Shown one piece after another: positions 31,977 to 44,241 of a stretch of 64,000 nucleotides of DNA. The translations under genes were made by a program, and so were the position numbers. This DNA is from Pseudorasbora parva (Eukaryota; Chordata; Actinopteri; Cypriniformes; Gobionidae). Position 1 is the stretch's first letter. Each line of letters begins with the position of its first letter. The stretch lies in assembly GCF_024679245.1 (NCBI RefSeq), contig NC_090191.1:4915004-4979003 (forward strand). Direction: 5' to 3'. The notes beneath the pieces were generated by a model. That model was not told where the DNA came from. It saw only the letters and a program-made list of their open reading frames with translations, and did no database searches.

Positions 31977-33560
31977 AAGAAACGTATGAATTCACACTGG
32001 AGAAAAGACATTTGCATGAGATCAATGTTGAAAGAGTTTCAAATGTAAAATATAGCTGCAAGCAGCAATTACGGTGCCAAGCGCAAAGAAGAAAATAAGA
32101 AATGCCAACATGGCTGGGAGAAACCAGCTGCAACACTGAACCATTAAAAACCTATAAACATAAACTTAGACAAAATAGATATAAGAATTATACATAAAGT
32201 AAAAATCTAAATCTAAAAATCTATATATTATAATGTATCACTTTTGACCAATAGGTTTTGCTGTGACCGAATTAATGAGGTGTGTGGTCAGAGTGGTCAG
32301 AAACTTGTTCCGAAGACACACACAGAGTTTTGGAATGATATGCCAAAGTGTTATTAAAACAAAGGAATCATCTATTTTTTATCTTAATACTGTATTAAAG
32401 TCAACGGGAATTTCATGTTTTTTATATTATAGCACCACCGAGAGTCCTCGGAGTGAACCCATACATGTGTGTGTCAAGTTTGGTGACAATATCTCATTTT
32501 GTTTTGGAGTTACAGACATTTAAATAAAAAAAATATTTAAAAAAATTACTGACACCTGACTTTGATTGGATATTTTTCCAATTGGGCTTCACCACATGTA
32601 TACGACCTATGTTTCCGAACTAGCGTTTTTGAAGACATCAGCTAATGTTTTTTTTACAATGCTGCACAAACCATACATTGAAACCTGGCAAGTTTCGTAT
32701 CATTGGACTTGGCAAAGGATTCAGGAGACAAAAAAAATGAAATCAAGTCAACTACACCCAGCGTTAAATGCATTTGGGGGAAAAAAAGATTCTCCACAAG
32801 GGGGCGCTGTTTCGAAACTACTCAGGCTACCTCAGGGCATCGTGTTGATGACCCATACTGAGTTTTGTCAACCTGAAATATATCACTGAGACCAGAAAAT
32901 ATGGCTGAAAATTAATACGTAAACAATAATTTTTAAACAATATTTTTTTATATAGACTAAACATGCTCACACACACAAACACACATGTTGTTGTAGATAC
33001 AGATTCACATTACTCATCATGTGGCACAATTGGCAATACCAATACTTCAATAGAAAGGATGTGACGCATTTTACATATATAATGTATACATATTAATTAC
33101 AGATCAATATTAGGCAGTAGTATGTGTACAAATTGATTAAAATTAAGTTACTGTAAGTCGTATTGTTAAATTTTAGCTCAGCATTTTATGTAAAGGATTA
33201 TAAATAATTGCTGGATAAATTGAAATGTCAGAAATGTACTTGTTACTGTGTGCATTGGTTTAAAAGTTATCTGTTTAATATGTGACAATGTTATGTTATT
33301 AAAGAAGTTATTCAGATTTTAAAGAGTAATGTGGTGTTCCTAGGAAGTTGTTTAGGACTATTATTATCAACATTATTTTACCAATGAGCTTCCTCCTGTT
33401 TTAAACTGTGCACAGACAGTTGTGCATTTTGTTTTGAAAACCACTGCACAACAATGGACTATAATAGAGAAGAATGAAAATATGGAATGAAATACTTTTA
33501 GATATTACATATTTTAAGAAGTAAAATGATTTGTTAAAGGAAGGAACATTTAATGGGATT
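31977..33560 (+). other. 3' region of the FiNZ gene with interspersed repeat
   Basis: ATATAGCTGCAAGCAGCAAT at 32051 is the start of a common fish repeat that seems to run to about 32940. The rest is AT-rich. A clear poly(A) signal close to the stop is not evident. No further exon recognised. Confidence 0.45.
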
Positions 33561-34260
33561 TGTTACGATCTCCCTTCGCAAACACCACGGTCGGTCTTAA
33601 CATACAGAGCGACACCTGATAAGTGTCGCCCGGAGTCCCGTCTCCTGCTCCCAGAATCACCACAATAATCACCAGTTGGGTCAGAGAGGCAGTTTTGTTT
33701 ATTGCTCAATCAAACCACCTACAAGATGGTATCAGGGTATCAGTGGGTAGGCCAAAATAACAAACAAAAGAAGGCATCTACCTATTTTAAAAATCTTCCC
33801 TGGAACAGAGATAACAAAAGAAATACATAAATCTTACCTCCCTGCTAATGGGAAAAACAGGAGAAAATAGTATTTAAACAAAAGACGGCCTCCCACTGAC
33901 AAAGGATCTGCATGGGTAAGGACAATTCACATTTACCGGCCTATACCGCTAACAACAGGTAATCCCCACTAGGATTTTACACTAGGGCGCAGTCCAGCAG
34001 CCTTACACACACGCCACTGGTGCACAACAACTGGAAGCAGGAGAAGGGAACTCGTCGAGCAGTCTTCCCTCCAGGCTTTTATCCACCAAACGATTCCGGG
34101 CTCCACCCACATAAACAGCTGCACCTGTTTACAACAATCAGCACAGCAGGGAGAGCGACAGAGAAAGAGAGAGAGCATATCACGCAGCTTTTGCGCCACA
34201 CACACACAGCAACGTTACCACACCACAAACAAACACTCAGTAACGATCAGCAACGTAACA
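33561..34260 (-). mobile_element. Solo LTR, 700 bp, 4-bp TSD
   Basis: Runs TGTTACGATCTCC to CAACGTAACA with GATT on both sides (33557-33560, 34261-34264). On the minus strand GGATAAAAGCC (TATA-like) precedes CAATAAAC (poly(A)-like), so the LTR reads leftwards. No internal coding sequence remains. Confidence 0.75.
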
Positions 34261-34294
34261 GATTTGTATGTTTCATTTTATTGTTGTTGATTTA

Positions 34295-35108
34295 AAGAGG
34301 TACTTCAGCACTGGAAAGATGAATCTGTATTTAAACTGGGTCATCAATGTAGTAGAAATGTGAAATTATTTTTGAATTTGGTGCTTTCTAGACTGAGAAA
34401 AGACAGGAAATGTATTCTCATTGGGATGAAAGACTACAATTCCCAGAATGCTTCGCTGCCCTGTGGGCCATTCCCAAAGCCACTGCTACTGGATTACTGT
34501 GACTGAGTTGGAGAAGACACTACAATTAAAAACTGAACGTGTCTGTTCAATATAACGATCGAGTCGCTGCATGAGTCTCATAGCACTAACGCCCCATGAG
34601 TCAGATTGCATTTTATGTCATAAATGAGTTGATGAGCTCTCGTGATGAGAGCTGAGGTAATCGTGACCACATTCGCGGCATACGTTCACAACGCATGTTC
34701 AGTCTGGCGTGTTTTCAGTTCATGCCTTTGGAAGCTTAACTTTCATAGAAATTAATTTGAGAAGTTAAAACACTTATATTGCTTAGCATCCATTTAAATG
34801 AATGCCTGCAGCTGCGAGCTGAGCTGTGAGTGTAATCTCCCATCCCCATGTGCGGGTTGAAAACGTGGAAATAGCTCCCTCTGCTGGCTGTAGTCTTTAG
34901 CCTCTGGCCAAAGATGACGCAAATATCATCAATTTGCATCACGGGAGGAATTTTTCCAGAAATAAAATGAATCTCTTCATTTTTGAATTTTGAATTTCCA
35001 TAAATCTCTTGTCTCAGGGGGATATGAGAGGGGAAAGCACAATCATTTGATTATACTCCAGGGATTCTACTGATACAAAGCCATATGCTAATTGCTGAAG
35101 TAACCCTT
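34295..35108 (-). mobile_element. 0.8-kb TIR element flanked by TA, copy B
   Basis: Inverted relative of 26157-26948, with ends AAGAGGTACTTCAGC and the complement of AAGGGTTACTTCAGC between TA dinucleotides. Blocks such as GAGAAGACACTACAATTAAA are shared in inverted order. Confidence 0.75.
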
Positions 35109-35480
35109 TAATTAGGGCCCGAGCACTGATGGTGGTCTACGTGTCAATATTGTAGGAATTGATTCGGATCAAATAACTCAAAAGGGGTATTGAATTACAG
35201 TGAAAGGAACCAACCTTACATAAACAATCATTCAAAATTAACATTTACCGCTCTGTCAACTATTCGTCCGCCGATATGTTGAAATTACAGTATTTTATCA
35301 ATTTCGACTCATGATACTACCCGTGGCCAACGGCAATAATATCATTAACTTTTATGTTCACTGTTTGTGAGCTTAGGTAACAAGGGTCATACTAGGGCTG
35401 GGCGATAAATCGATTTTATGGATTAATTCGAGTTTTTCGTTTACGACCGTTTTTGTGAATGAAAATCGGTTATCTCTTTA

Positions 35481-37301
35481 AAGGTCCTGTTCTTCGCGTG
35501 TTTTCGAAGCTTTGATTATGTTTACAGTGTGCAATATAACACGAGTTCATGTTTCGCGTGTAAAAAAACACAGTATTTTTCACACAATTGACTTATCTGT
35601 ACAGCACTGTTTCCTCTGTCCTAAAAACGGCCTGATGATTTCCTTGTTCTATGAAGTCCCTCCTTCACAGGGTCCCCGCGGAGTTTTAAAAAGTCTTAAA
35701 AGTATTACATTTCAAAATCAAAATATAAGGCCTTAAAAAGTCTTAAATTCCCACAGACGCATAAAACGGATTTATTCTTCAGCTGAGTCTGACGGTTCTT
35801 GGAGTTCCGCAATTGTGAACGCGAAGGTGAATCTTTATCACCATCTTGCTTAATGACCAAATAAAAGTATAATATACCCGATTGCACTAAAATAGTTAAT
35901 AACAGTGATGTAAACTCCGATGTCAGGCTGCGTGTGTTTGCTGTCTGTCAGTGCTCGCGCGAGTGTATTGAATGTGTTATATCTATGCTCATTAGCTTAA
36001 CGTTAGTTACTCTTGAACGATCAAATATACACATTATGCATATGTCTATATCCTGATTTGAGTTAAAAAGTTTGGGACGTGTCAGTAAGCACTGGATCTG
36101 CGCATTAATAAGTTCTCAAAGTGAAAGCAAACTAATTAAGCTAAGCTAGCAGCGACCCTGCCAAACTAAAACAATGCATGCACTGAGACAAATGCATTTG
36201 CCCACATATCTAAATGTCTAAAGAAGTTGAATAAACCCTATTTCTAAAAACGGATGGGTGTTCCTCTTTGTAGATATGCATCTTTATGTTGTATTTATTT
36301 TTCCTATTGTCATTTGTTTATAAGTATACATTTTATTACTGACCGATTACTTGATTACGTAATTACTTGAAAACTTTTTACTTAACAATTATTGCTGAGG
36401 TTTACTTTTAAGATGTTGGTCATATTTCCCACCCCAAGCGATCGTGTTATTAAAGATAGATAGCACACAACTGAACCAGCCTTTTTTTTTTTTTTTTTGT
36501 AATACCTTTTTGTGATTCATGCATTTTGTCAGTTTTATTGCCATGTTTGACTATTGTGCATCTAACATAATAATATGGTTAATGTTGCATCCTAATTATA
36601 TAAAAAAATAAAAATGTTTGCAAATCTATGGAAGTGACCACCACAATAAAAACTAATTTTGGTCAAATTTATATATATATAAATGATGCTAATCCTGGTG
36701 GGATTGAGCTATGAATAATATGTTTACTAATACTTTGTTCAATTTAAATAAATTAAATAATTATAAGTTTAAGTAATTGAGTGATTCTGCATTTCCTATG
36801 CATTTTTTTTTATTTTTTATTGCGTGATATAGGTCTTAAATTTTATTCATAATGGTCTTAAAAAGGTCTTAAAAAGTCTTAAATTTGACTTGGTGAAACC
36901 TGCAGATACCCTGCTTCAGAAACACGTAACGAGTTCTGATTGGGCCAGCGCTTCCGGTGTTGTGATTGGACAGCAGCTTAGCGCACTTTGCCCAGAATGG
37001 TCCCGCAAGCTGCTCTTCTCCACGTGGGAGAGCAACGAGACCACCCCCTATTTTGCGTGTTCTTGTGGGCGGAGGGTTAGTCAACAAACAGTTCTAGTGA
37101 TGTCATCCCTGAAGGAAGTGCAGGGTGTAGTCCAAACCGGCCGTTCGCTGTAGGCTTTGAAAGGGAACTTCTGTTAAATAAAATATCTCGCTTGGCATTG
37201 AACTTTGAGCTTTATAATTTTACAGGTATTATTTATGCTCTAACAGCAACATTACACACTAACTAAAGTTTGAAAGATGGAATCGCGAAGAACGGGACCT
37301 T
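35481..37301. mobile_element. TIR element (AAGGTCCYGTTCTTCGCG) flanked by TA
   Basis: Left end AAGGTCCTGTTCTTCGCG and right end the complement of AAGGTCCCGTTCTTCGCG (17 of 18 match), with TA on each side. It is interrupted by the 35668-36913 element. Without that it would be about 0.57 kb. No transposase. Confidence 0.7.
35668..36913. mobile_element. Nested CAGGGT-ended element rich in TCTTAAA
   Basis: Starts CAGGGTCCCCGCGG, ends GCAGATACCCTG, with CTTCA on both sides (35663-35667, 36914-36918). Subterminal zones repeat AAAAGTCTTAAA. A poly-T tract lies at 36481-36500. No coding sequence recognised. Confidence 0.6.
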
Positions 37302-37744
37302 TAAAATCCGCCGACGCTCCCCTCTGGGCTCCCGTAATCATTGCACTCCCCGCGCACGTTTGCCACAGAGATACACAACAAGGATAGCGTCTAACAACAG
37401 AACATACAGTGTCATTCGTAATTGGTTCAGTTTTTCACAGAAAAATTAACAATACCCCGCTGCAAAGTGTTTTTGAAGTCTGAACGGAACCGCGCTAGGT
37501 GCTACTCATTTAAAGCTGCGCTGACACGAACAGCGCAAGCTCACATACGGGCCAATCTCATGACAGACACGATACACAGCGCTGGAGATCCAGTGAGAGT
37601 GCGTTAAAATTCAACACAGAATTAATAACATCGCTACTGTGATCTAGTGGAAGCTTTCAGCGCAGAATTATGTTATAAACCACAGATAAACCCAGCGAAG
37701 GTCAGGGGTTTCAGTCACAAATCACCATCATTCACCATGATTTG
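37302..37744. other. Spacer or old repeat
   Basis: GC-richer than its surroundings, with no recognised gene. It may belong to the older repeat into which 35481-37301 inserted. Confidence 0.35.
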
Positions 37745-37784
37745 TCACCGTCACCGCGGCTGCAGATGCCATATGCCCCAGGAG

Positions 37785-38897
37785 CAGGGGTGGTAAGTAA
37801 TCAAGTAAAAATACTTTGATACTTTACTTAAGTATTTTTTTCGGGGATCTGTACTTTACTTGAGTATATTTTATTTGCATCTACTTTTACTCTTACTCCA
37901 CTACAATATTAAAGGCAAAGTTTACTTTTTACTCCAATACGTTTCCCCATGCCCACTCCAAGTATTTATTACACTTGCTTTCAAAACCGGTCTGCAATGA
38001 TGGATGGATGATCCAGTCGGGTATAGACTTGGAAAAGCAGACAAGTCAGATTTGCCACACTAACGTTAGCTCAGTGTTTCCCAAACGTTTCTATTTCGCA
38101 GCACACTATTTACTATGAAAACATCGGTAACACTTTACAATACAGGTGTACTGATATGCATTAATTCATGCTTAACTAATGCACTGATAATCATGAGATA
38201 ATGTATTACTAATGAAGAACTAAACCATTTATTAATGATTACTGCACCAGCAACTAATGAACATTCTATGACATAATTAATTCCCTAATAACATATTACT
38301 TTAACTAATAATGTAAATTCATGTATTCAAAGCCATGCATTCCGGCTCTCAGTTGTCTGTTTAATTAATCATTAATCATAACAATTTGCTAATTATAGTT
38401 TGACTTTACTTGTTGAGGCACATGACTATTAACTAATTGTTACGTAATATGTCATTGTGGTTATGGCTTTTGAATTAATTTTGAATTAGTTAATATTCTG
38501 CTCATCTGTTTGATGGAGCTATTATTATGGAACACATTTTAAGTTTATTTTCTATTTTAAGTTTAACCCCTATACTGCCTTAAGGTGCTTCATTGTCTCT
38601 TATTAATTGCAAATCTAACAAATTCTTAATTACAGTATCTAATCTTATAATTTGTTCAATTAAAGCATTGGATATCAGTCCCAAAATAATTTATCTGCTT
38701 AATTATTGATATTTACAGTTAATTTGAATATTTACTTTTTACTTTAGGTACTTGAGTGTGTTTTAAATCTGATATTTTTGTACTTTTACTCAAGTGATGT
38801 TTGAATGGAGGACTTTCTACTTTTACTGGAGTAATATTTTATTTAGGTATGTATACTTTCACTCGAGTATAACTTTTGAGTACTTTTACCACCTCTG
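37785..38897. mobile_element. hAT-type element in DIRS RT, 8-bp TSD
   Basis: CCCAGGAG is duplicated exactly (37777-37784, 38898-38905). Ends are CAGGGGTGGTAAG and the complement of CAGAGGTGGTAAA. Subterminal zones are rich in TACTTTTACT/AAGTA words. The centre (about 38125-38480) looks like another old repeat (GTAACACTTTACAATACAGG). The duplication lies in the RT codons for Leu-Leu-Gly. Confidence 0.88.
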
Positions 38898-39722
38898 CCC
38901 AGGAGCCTCTGAAAAAGTTTCAGTGGGACCGCTGTTCTGCCTTTGAACATTTTCAAGCAGTTCAACACCGACCTGACTCGCTCCTCCGTGAGTCGCACAG
39001 TCTGGTTGACCAAATCCAGCTCCATACCGAGGTAAGAGATTCTCTGAGTAGGACAGAGCTTGCTCTTCTCTCGGTTGACCTGAAGGCCCAACAGGCTGAG
39101 GTGACTGAGCACCATGTCCCTGTGTTCGCACAACTGCTCCCGAGACTGGGCGAGAAAGTTGAGAATGCGAACGCCACGTTCTCGGAGTGGAACAATGGCT
39201 GCCTCCGCAATCTTAGTAAAGACGCAACGCGACAGGGACAGCCCGAAGGGCAGGACCTTGTACTGGTATGCCTGTGCCTCGGACGCAGAACGCAGGAACG
39301 GTCTGTGTCGAGGAAAAATCGAGACATGACGTACGCGTCCTTCAGGTCGATCGCTGCGAACCAATCCTGGGGACGGACGCATTGAAAAATGCGTTTCTGC
39401 GTAACATCCAGAACGGGAGCTTGAGCAGGGCCCGATTCAGGACGCGCAGGTCCAGGATTGGCCGTAGCCCACCCCCTTTCTTGGGCACGATGAAGTAGGG
39501 ACTGTAGAACCCCGTCTTCATCTCGGCTGGAGGAACCGGCTCGATCACGTCCTTCGCCAGTAGGACCTCGATCTCTGACCGCAAGACTCGAGCGTCGCTG
39601 CTTCGCACTGAGGTGAAGAGGACGCCCTTGTACTTGGGTGGCCGGCGAGCGAACTGAATCGCGTAGCCGAGTCTGATGGTACTGATGAGCCAACGGGGCG
39701 GTCGAGGGAGCTGTAGCCACAC
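38898..39722 (-). pseudogene. DIRS reverse transcriptase fragment
   Basis: Reading leftward from 39722: WLISTIRLGYAIQFARRPP, MKTGFYSPYFIVPKKGGG and LRPILDLRVLNRALLKLPF. A frameshift at about 39380-39400 follows, then HRPFLRSASEAQAYQYK, VLPFGLSLSRCVFTKIAEA and LGMELDLVNQTVRLTEERV. The catalytic Y-x-D-D loop should stand between RILN and LAQSREQLCEH. Instead RILNFLAQSREQ is continuous, so the loop is deleted in frame. Enzyme activity is excluded. Confidence 0.9.
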
Positions 39723-39984
39723 AGATGAAACTGCTCTGAATATGTGGGTACCGCTGGACTCCGGAGAGCCAGTGGCAGAACGTTAACCAGTCAGGGCCCC
39801 CCGGTCCTCCTCCGGGGGGGTGGGGGAGGGATACGAATATTACCTCCCCCCGAGCAGCTCCTGTTCTCCCCAGCCTGTCCGTCTCAGGGCCGCGTCCCCT
39901 TGCGCTTGCCCTCGGCGACAAGCCGGCAGAGGCGCCGCGACCGACGACCGAGCAGCTCGTCATCGGCACCCTGGTGCAACGCCT

Positions 39985-40290
39985 CCGTCTGCTTCTGGGC
40001 CACCAAGAACTGCTGGGCAAAGTTCCCGATGGTGTCGCCGAGGAGGCCAGCCCGACAGACAGGCTTGGACCACTAGTGTGGACATCGCCTGACCCAGGGA
40101 GCGTGCGGTGTTGGACCTCGCCCTAGGGGCGATGAAAGTCACTGCACGCTCCCTGGGTCAGGCGATGTCCACACTAGTGGTCCAGGAACAGGGGGCTAAC
40201 CCGGCAGATATGCGTAAGGAAAGCCTGTCTGTCGGGCTGGCCTCCTCGGCGACGCCATCGAGAACTTTGCCCAGCAGTTCTTGGTTCCAG
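39985..40290. repeat. Inverted duplication of DIRS gag sequence
   Basis: The left arm (39993-40109) and right arm (40143-40287) are reverse complements over CACTAGTGTGGACATCGCCT, CCAGGGAGCGTGC, CCAGCCCGACAGACAGGC and CTGCTGGGCAAAG. The right arm has about 40 extra bases (40187-40226) missing in the left. A 33-base centre includes the palindrome CGCCCTAGGGGCG. Each arm encodes the gag motif ARSLGQAMSTLVVQ on its own strand. Confidence 0.9.
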
Positions 40291-41221
40291 TTCCTGCACA
40301 ACCCCTGGGCTGGGACTACCCTCGTGCGTGCAGGGCAGAGGGCAGTGAGAGAGGGAAAACAATTATACTTTTTTTTTTTTTTTTTGTGGCCCTTTTGGCC
40401 CTCCATATTTCCCTCTCTCCGATGCAGCAATTGACATCTGTCCTCTGCCAGAGAAAAAAATTAACCGCTAAGACCCTTTCTCTTTCAGGATCAGCGATTC
40501 TATCTCTCACTACAAGCAGGCATGTGAGACAGTGAACGTGGCCGTCAGAACGGCACACAGCGCACTGAACGCTCAAGCCTCAATGAAGAAGGCAAGGCGA
40601 ACAATGCCCTGATGTGGTCATGTTCTCATGAGAGAATCCGTACCACCCACGAACAGAGTCTCAGCATGCTTTTGATGCAATAGAGGAGTGGGGGCCCGAA
40701 GGGGTTTACCCGGTGGGGAATTCCCACTGTAATCCTCAGGCCACCAGCGCTTATCAGCCAAAGTAGTCCTTTTTCCAGTAACACCAGAATATGAACTAGA
40801 TCGGGGGATAGGCGAAGGGACTCGACCCTATCTGAGGTTTCATAGTCTCGGCCGCGCATCTAGAGCACCGACTGACGCGCGTCGGTTGCTGTGACAACCA
40901 CCGCTGTCAGCCGGCCGCTCGCCTTTTATGAGAAAGGGTGAGACGAACAACGCGCAGACGTGACCATGTTCTTCTGCGAGAATGCCGTCAATGAGGACAG
41001 GAAACAGTTGCATTCCAGGAATGCACGGTTTGAATGACATCTTGAAAAAGACGCAGGGTCAAACCGTGTTGCTCTTTTAGAATGGAAAAACTGCTCTTTT
41101 AGATGTGCTGAACCACTCAGGGAGATGACCGCGGTCAGCACGCAGTCCACAGTGCAAGCCTGCGTGTGACACTCAAGGGAAAACGCCCAGCAAACCAACA
41201 ATAAAGCTCTTTTTGAATGCA

Positions 41222-41560
41222 AACGATTGCAACGTCAAATCGGTCTCTCGCTGAAGCGCCGTTTCACCCGCACTGGCAGTTCTCCTTCCTCTCAGAGAGA
41301 CTCAATTTACACACTCTTCGTGGCCACAGCAAACACTACTGTTCGGCTCCGAAGTTGAAAGCATTGATCTGCCATTCCACTTCCTATTTATACCCGCGCT
41401 GCGGGGCGGAGCGTGGAATGTGTGGATCACATGCCAATCCCCGATTGGCTTGTTTTTATACACTCGAAGTGGATAGGTCTCTGAAGTCAGATCCCAATTC
41501 GTCGGTTCAGTTCTGACGTACGTCGAACGTGACCGACTGAAAGGGAACCTGAATTCACCC
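41222..41560 (-). repeat. Terminal repeat region of the DIRS element
   Basis: On the minus strand it begins GGTTCCCTTTCAGTCGGTCA. It contains a TATA-like GTATAAAAACAAGCC near 41455 and a second TATAAATAGG near 41390. Exact limits are not visible because the partner terminus is missing. Confidence 0.55.
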
Positions 41561-43433
41561 AATACTCTTTGAAATCATAATTACATTGCATTATGTTGCT
41601 TGGAACCCCAAATATTACAACATTCTTCATTAACAGTTATTCAGTTATTTGTAACAATCTCATTGTAAAAAAGAAGAAGAAAGTAGTTTCAAAAGCTACT
41701 TTTTGATAGTAGTGTAGCTACTTTTTCATAAGGGTAGCGTCAATGTAACTTAACTACTTAAAGTAGTTTTACTATACAACTTTTTTTTTAGATCAGCCAC
41801 AGCAAAAAAAGAGCCGCACAACAGACAGGACAGGACAGATTTTTTTCCTTTTTCTTCCTTGTAAAAGTATGCTGTAGGTTGATGATGTAATCAATTTGTT
41901 CTATTTAGAGAAAATCATGGCTCTAGTCAGGGGGCGTAACTTCAGTGCAAACCTACCCAAATCGCAAACGGGCCACTGGCGACAAAGTGACTCCACATGA
42001 TATTGTGACACTCACATTTCAAATGAAATGCACTGGTTTCAGATTCGAAAATCACACGGCATTCGCACTCAACCGCCACGCTTAGGATACTGACCACCTT
42101 TTCATCAGAGCATGTGAGTGAAGCAGACTGGTGTGACGCTGCGCTAGATATTCTGTTTGCCAGTGCGCTCCACTCACACTTCCCTCTAAAATGTGAATTG
42201 TTTGATTTAAAAGTAGCAATTTCAAGCTTTCTTTAGACGTATGTTTCATGTTTATGTCATGTGATAAGTATTCAGTGAGTTTCAGATCCTCTCGCAAACA
42301 GAAAGTGCACCGTTTTTATTTATTTTACAAAAGCACAAAGTTTTGTTGTTATTGTAAGTTTATTATAAATTATGTCTCACATTTATCTGTATGACCAAAA
42401 ATGATATCCGCTATCATGATATACCTATAGTGAGGAAGAAAAAAAACATCAGAACTCGCCTGCGCGATTGACGTGCGTAAAACAAAACCTCTTGCCTGTT
42501 TCCGGGGCCTTCCAGTAAAGCTGAAATGATTTTATAAAGTGTAAGTCTGTCCGTTTTTAATACATGTCTTGAATAAATGTTTTAATTAGGCCTATAGATA
42601 GTTATTATATGTGTGCCTTTAAAGCAAGAGGCTATGCTATATTTTATAAAGTGTAATAAATGTAACTTGTCTGGAGTGCTAAATTGCAGAGCTGGTGCAA
42701 ACGTATCCATATTGATATGATCAGACGCTTTCTCTTGTCGTAAAATGTCGTATTTGTTGTTTGTTTTTTATAATAATTACACAGCACATATTCACATATA
42801 GGCGATTCATCTAAACGGCGTTGGGATGTTCATTAACCGTATAACGCTGTGAAAGTAGCCAGTTTTTTTTTACCCCAAAGCAAAGTATGATCAAGAATAC
42901 GACGAGCGTGTGTGTTGGAGAGAGATGGACGCAAAAAGAACTATACCAAACTAAGCTACTGATTTTAGTTGGTCTAAATCATGGGCGGCCAACTAAAATG
43001 GTCTAAAACAATTCCATTTGTAGCCTTAAATTAAATAGCTCAGTTTTTTTCTGCCTGTATTGGGCATAAGATTAGTAGCCTGATGAATGTGTGCATATTG
43101 TGAATTAATTTAATAATCGTAGTTACCTTTCCCAGTAGCCTTCAATAAATTAATGCATCTATGAAAATGATTCATAAAACATAAATATCAGTTAACCAGA
43201 TTTACTTTCATCACTGACGAAAATTGTCCCTGACATGGTTTTTAAGCTATTGTTATCAAACATTTTTGGTCTTCAGAACATATTAAAATGCACATATGTA
43301 GATCATAGAAATCAAAACCCCCCTAACTACCTCACATTTGGAATCTCATTGATTATAAAACCGTGCCTTTATTATGATTAAGGGATGTAGGTCTTATACA
43401 GAATAAGGCCTTAATATTTGATTTATAAGTAAC
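41561..43433. other. AT-rich spacer with repeat fragments
   Basis: Around 41680-41780 an AGTAGTTT/AAAGCTACTTTTTG-rich stretch resembles an element end. I find no exon, RNA gene or array. The ORF-like stretches have no domain. Confidence 0.45.
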
Positions 43434-43816
43434 TGTCACGTCACAGACAAGGGAAAATGGTGCGAGGACTCAAGTGCAAAAGAAGTGATAATTTATTATA
43501 AAAATAAACATAAATACAAAACAAAACAAAACCCACAAGGAGGCAAAAATACATAATCAAAACATAAACTCAAAAACATACCAGTACAGAATCACGGGGA
43601 GGACGGGAGACGCAGACATTACATACAACGATCCAACCCAGACTGACAAACACAAGGAGCTTATAAAGGGAAGAAATCAAAAGGGAATCAGGGAACACAG
43701 GTGGGGCCAATAAACACTAATCAGATAACAAGGGGGAGGGAACTGACAATGACACAAGCACATGCTCGACAACACAAAACCCACATGTGCACACAAGACA
43801 AGACAGGCATGTGACA
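43434..43816 (-). mobile_element. Solo LTR, 383 bp, 5-bp TSD
   Basis: Runs TGTCACGTCACAGACAAGGG to GGCATGTGACA between GTAAC duplications (43429-43433, 43817-43821). On the minus strand CCCTTTATAAGC precedes ATAATAAATTATC, giving promoter then poly(A) order, so it is oriented leftward. Confidence 0.85.
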
Positions 43817-44241
43817 GTAACAATAAACAGCCAATTTCCTAATATAGAATTGGACCCTAAACTAAAGTGTTACCATTTTTGTCATACCCTCACTGGCCTC
43901 ACTGGGCCCATCATTACTAAGTTACGCCACTGTCTCTATAGTGCTATAAAATTGTGTGTGTCTATAGGATGTATATACAAACCGTCATATAGATGCAAAA
44001 AACAAACAAACAATAGTACCCCATTCAAATGCTGATGTATAGAGAGAGAGCTATTATTATTATTATTATTTATTTGTTTATTTATTTTTGCAATTTTTGC
44101 TTTGTACGGCAACATTTTGGTTGGCCCCACCAAATCTCACTCTAAGTTTTTTTGAAAAGTTGGCAGCTCTGCTACAGTCTCTGGTTTATCATGAGCTCAA
44201 AGCATTATGGGTAGAATCTCTCATCAGTCTGTCCTGACTCC

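Larger units (their letters stand above)
37745..41560 (-). mobile_element. DIRS-type tyrosine-recombinase retrotransposon, defective
   Basis: Minus-strand copy. It starts near 41555 with GGTTCCCTTTCAGTCGGTCA and GACGTACGTCA, typical of fish DIRS termini. It passes through an untranslated or gag region with an inverted duplication (39985-40290), gag C-terminus and RT. RT is cut by a hAT-type insertion at 37785-38897 and resumes as HMASAAAVT at about 37745-37784. RNase H, methyltransferase-like and tyrosine recombinase regions are absent, so the copy is 3'-truncated. Frame breaks and loss of the RT catalytic loop make it dead. Confidence 0.85.
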
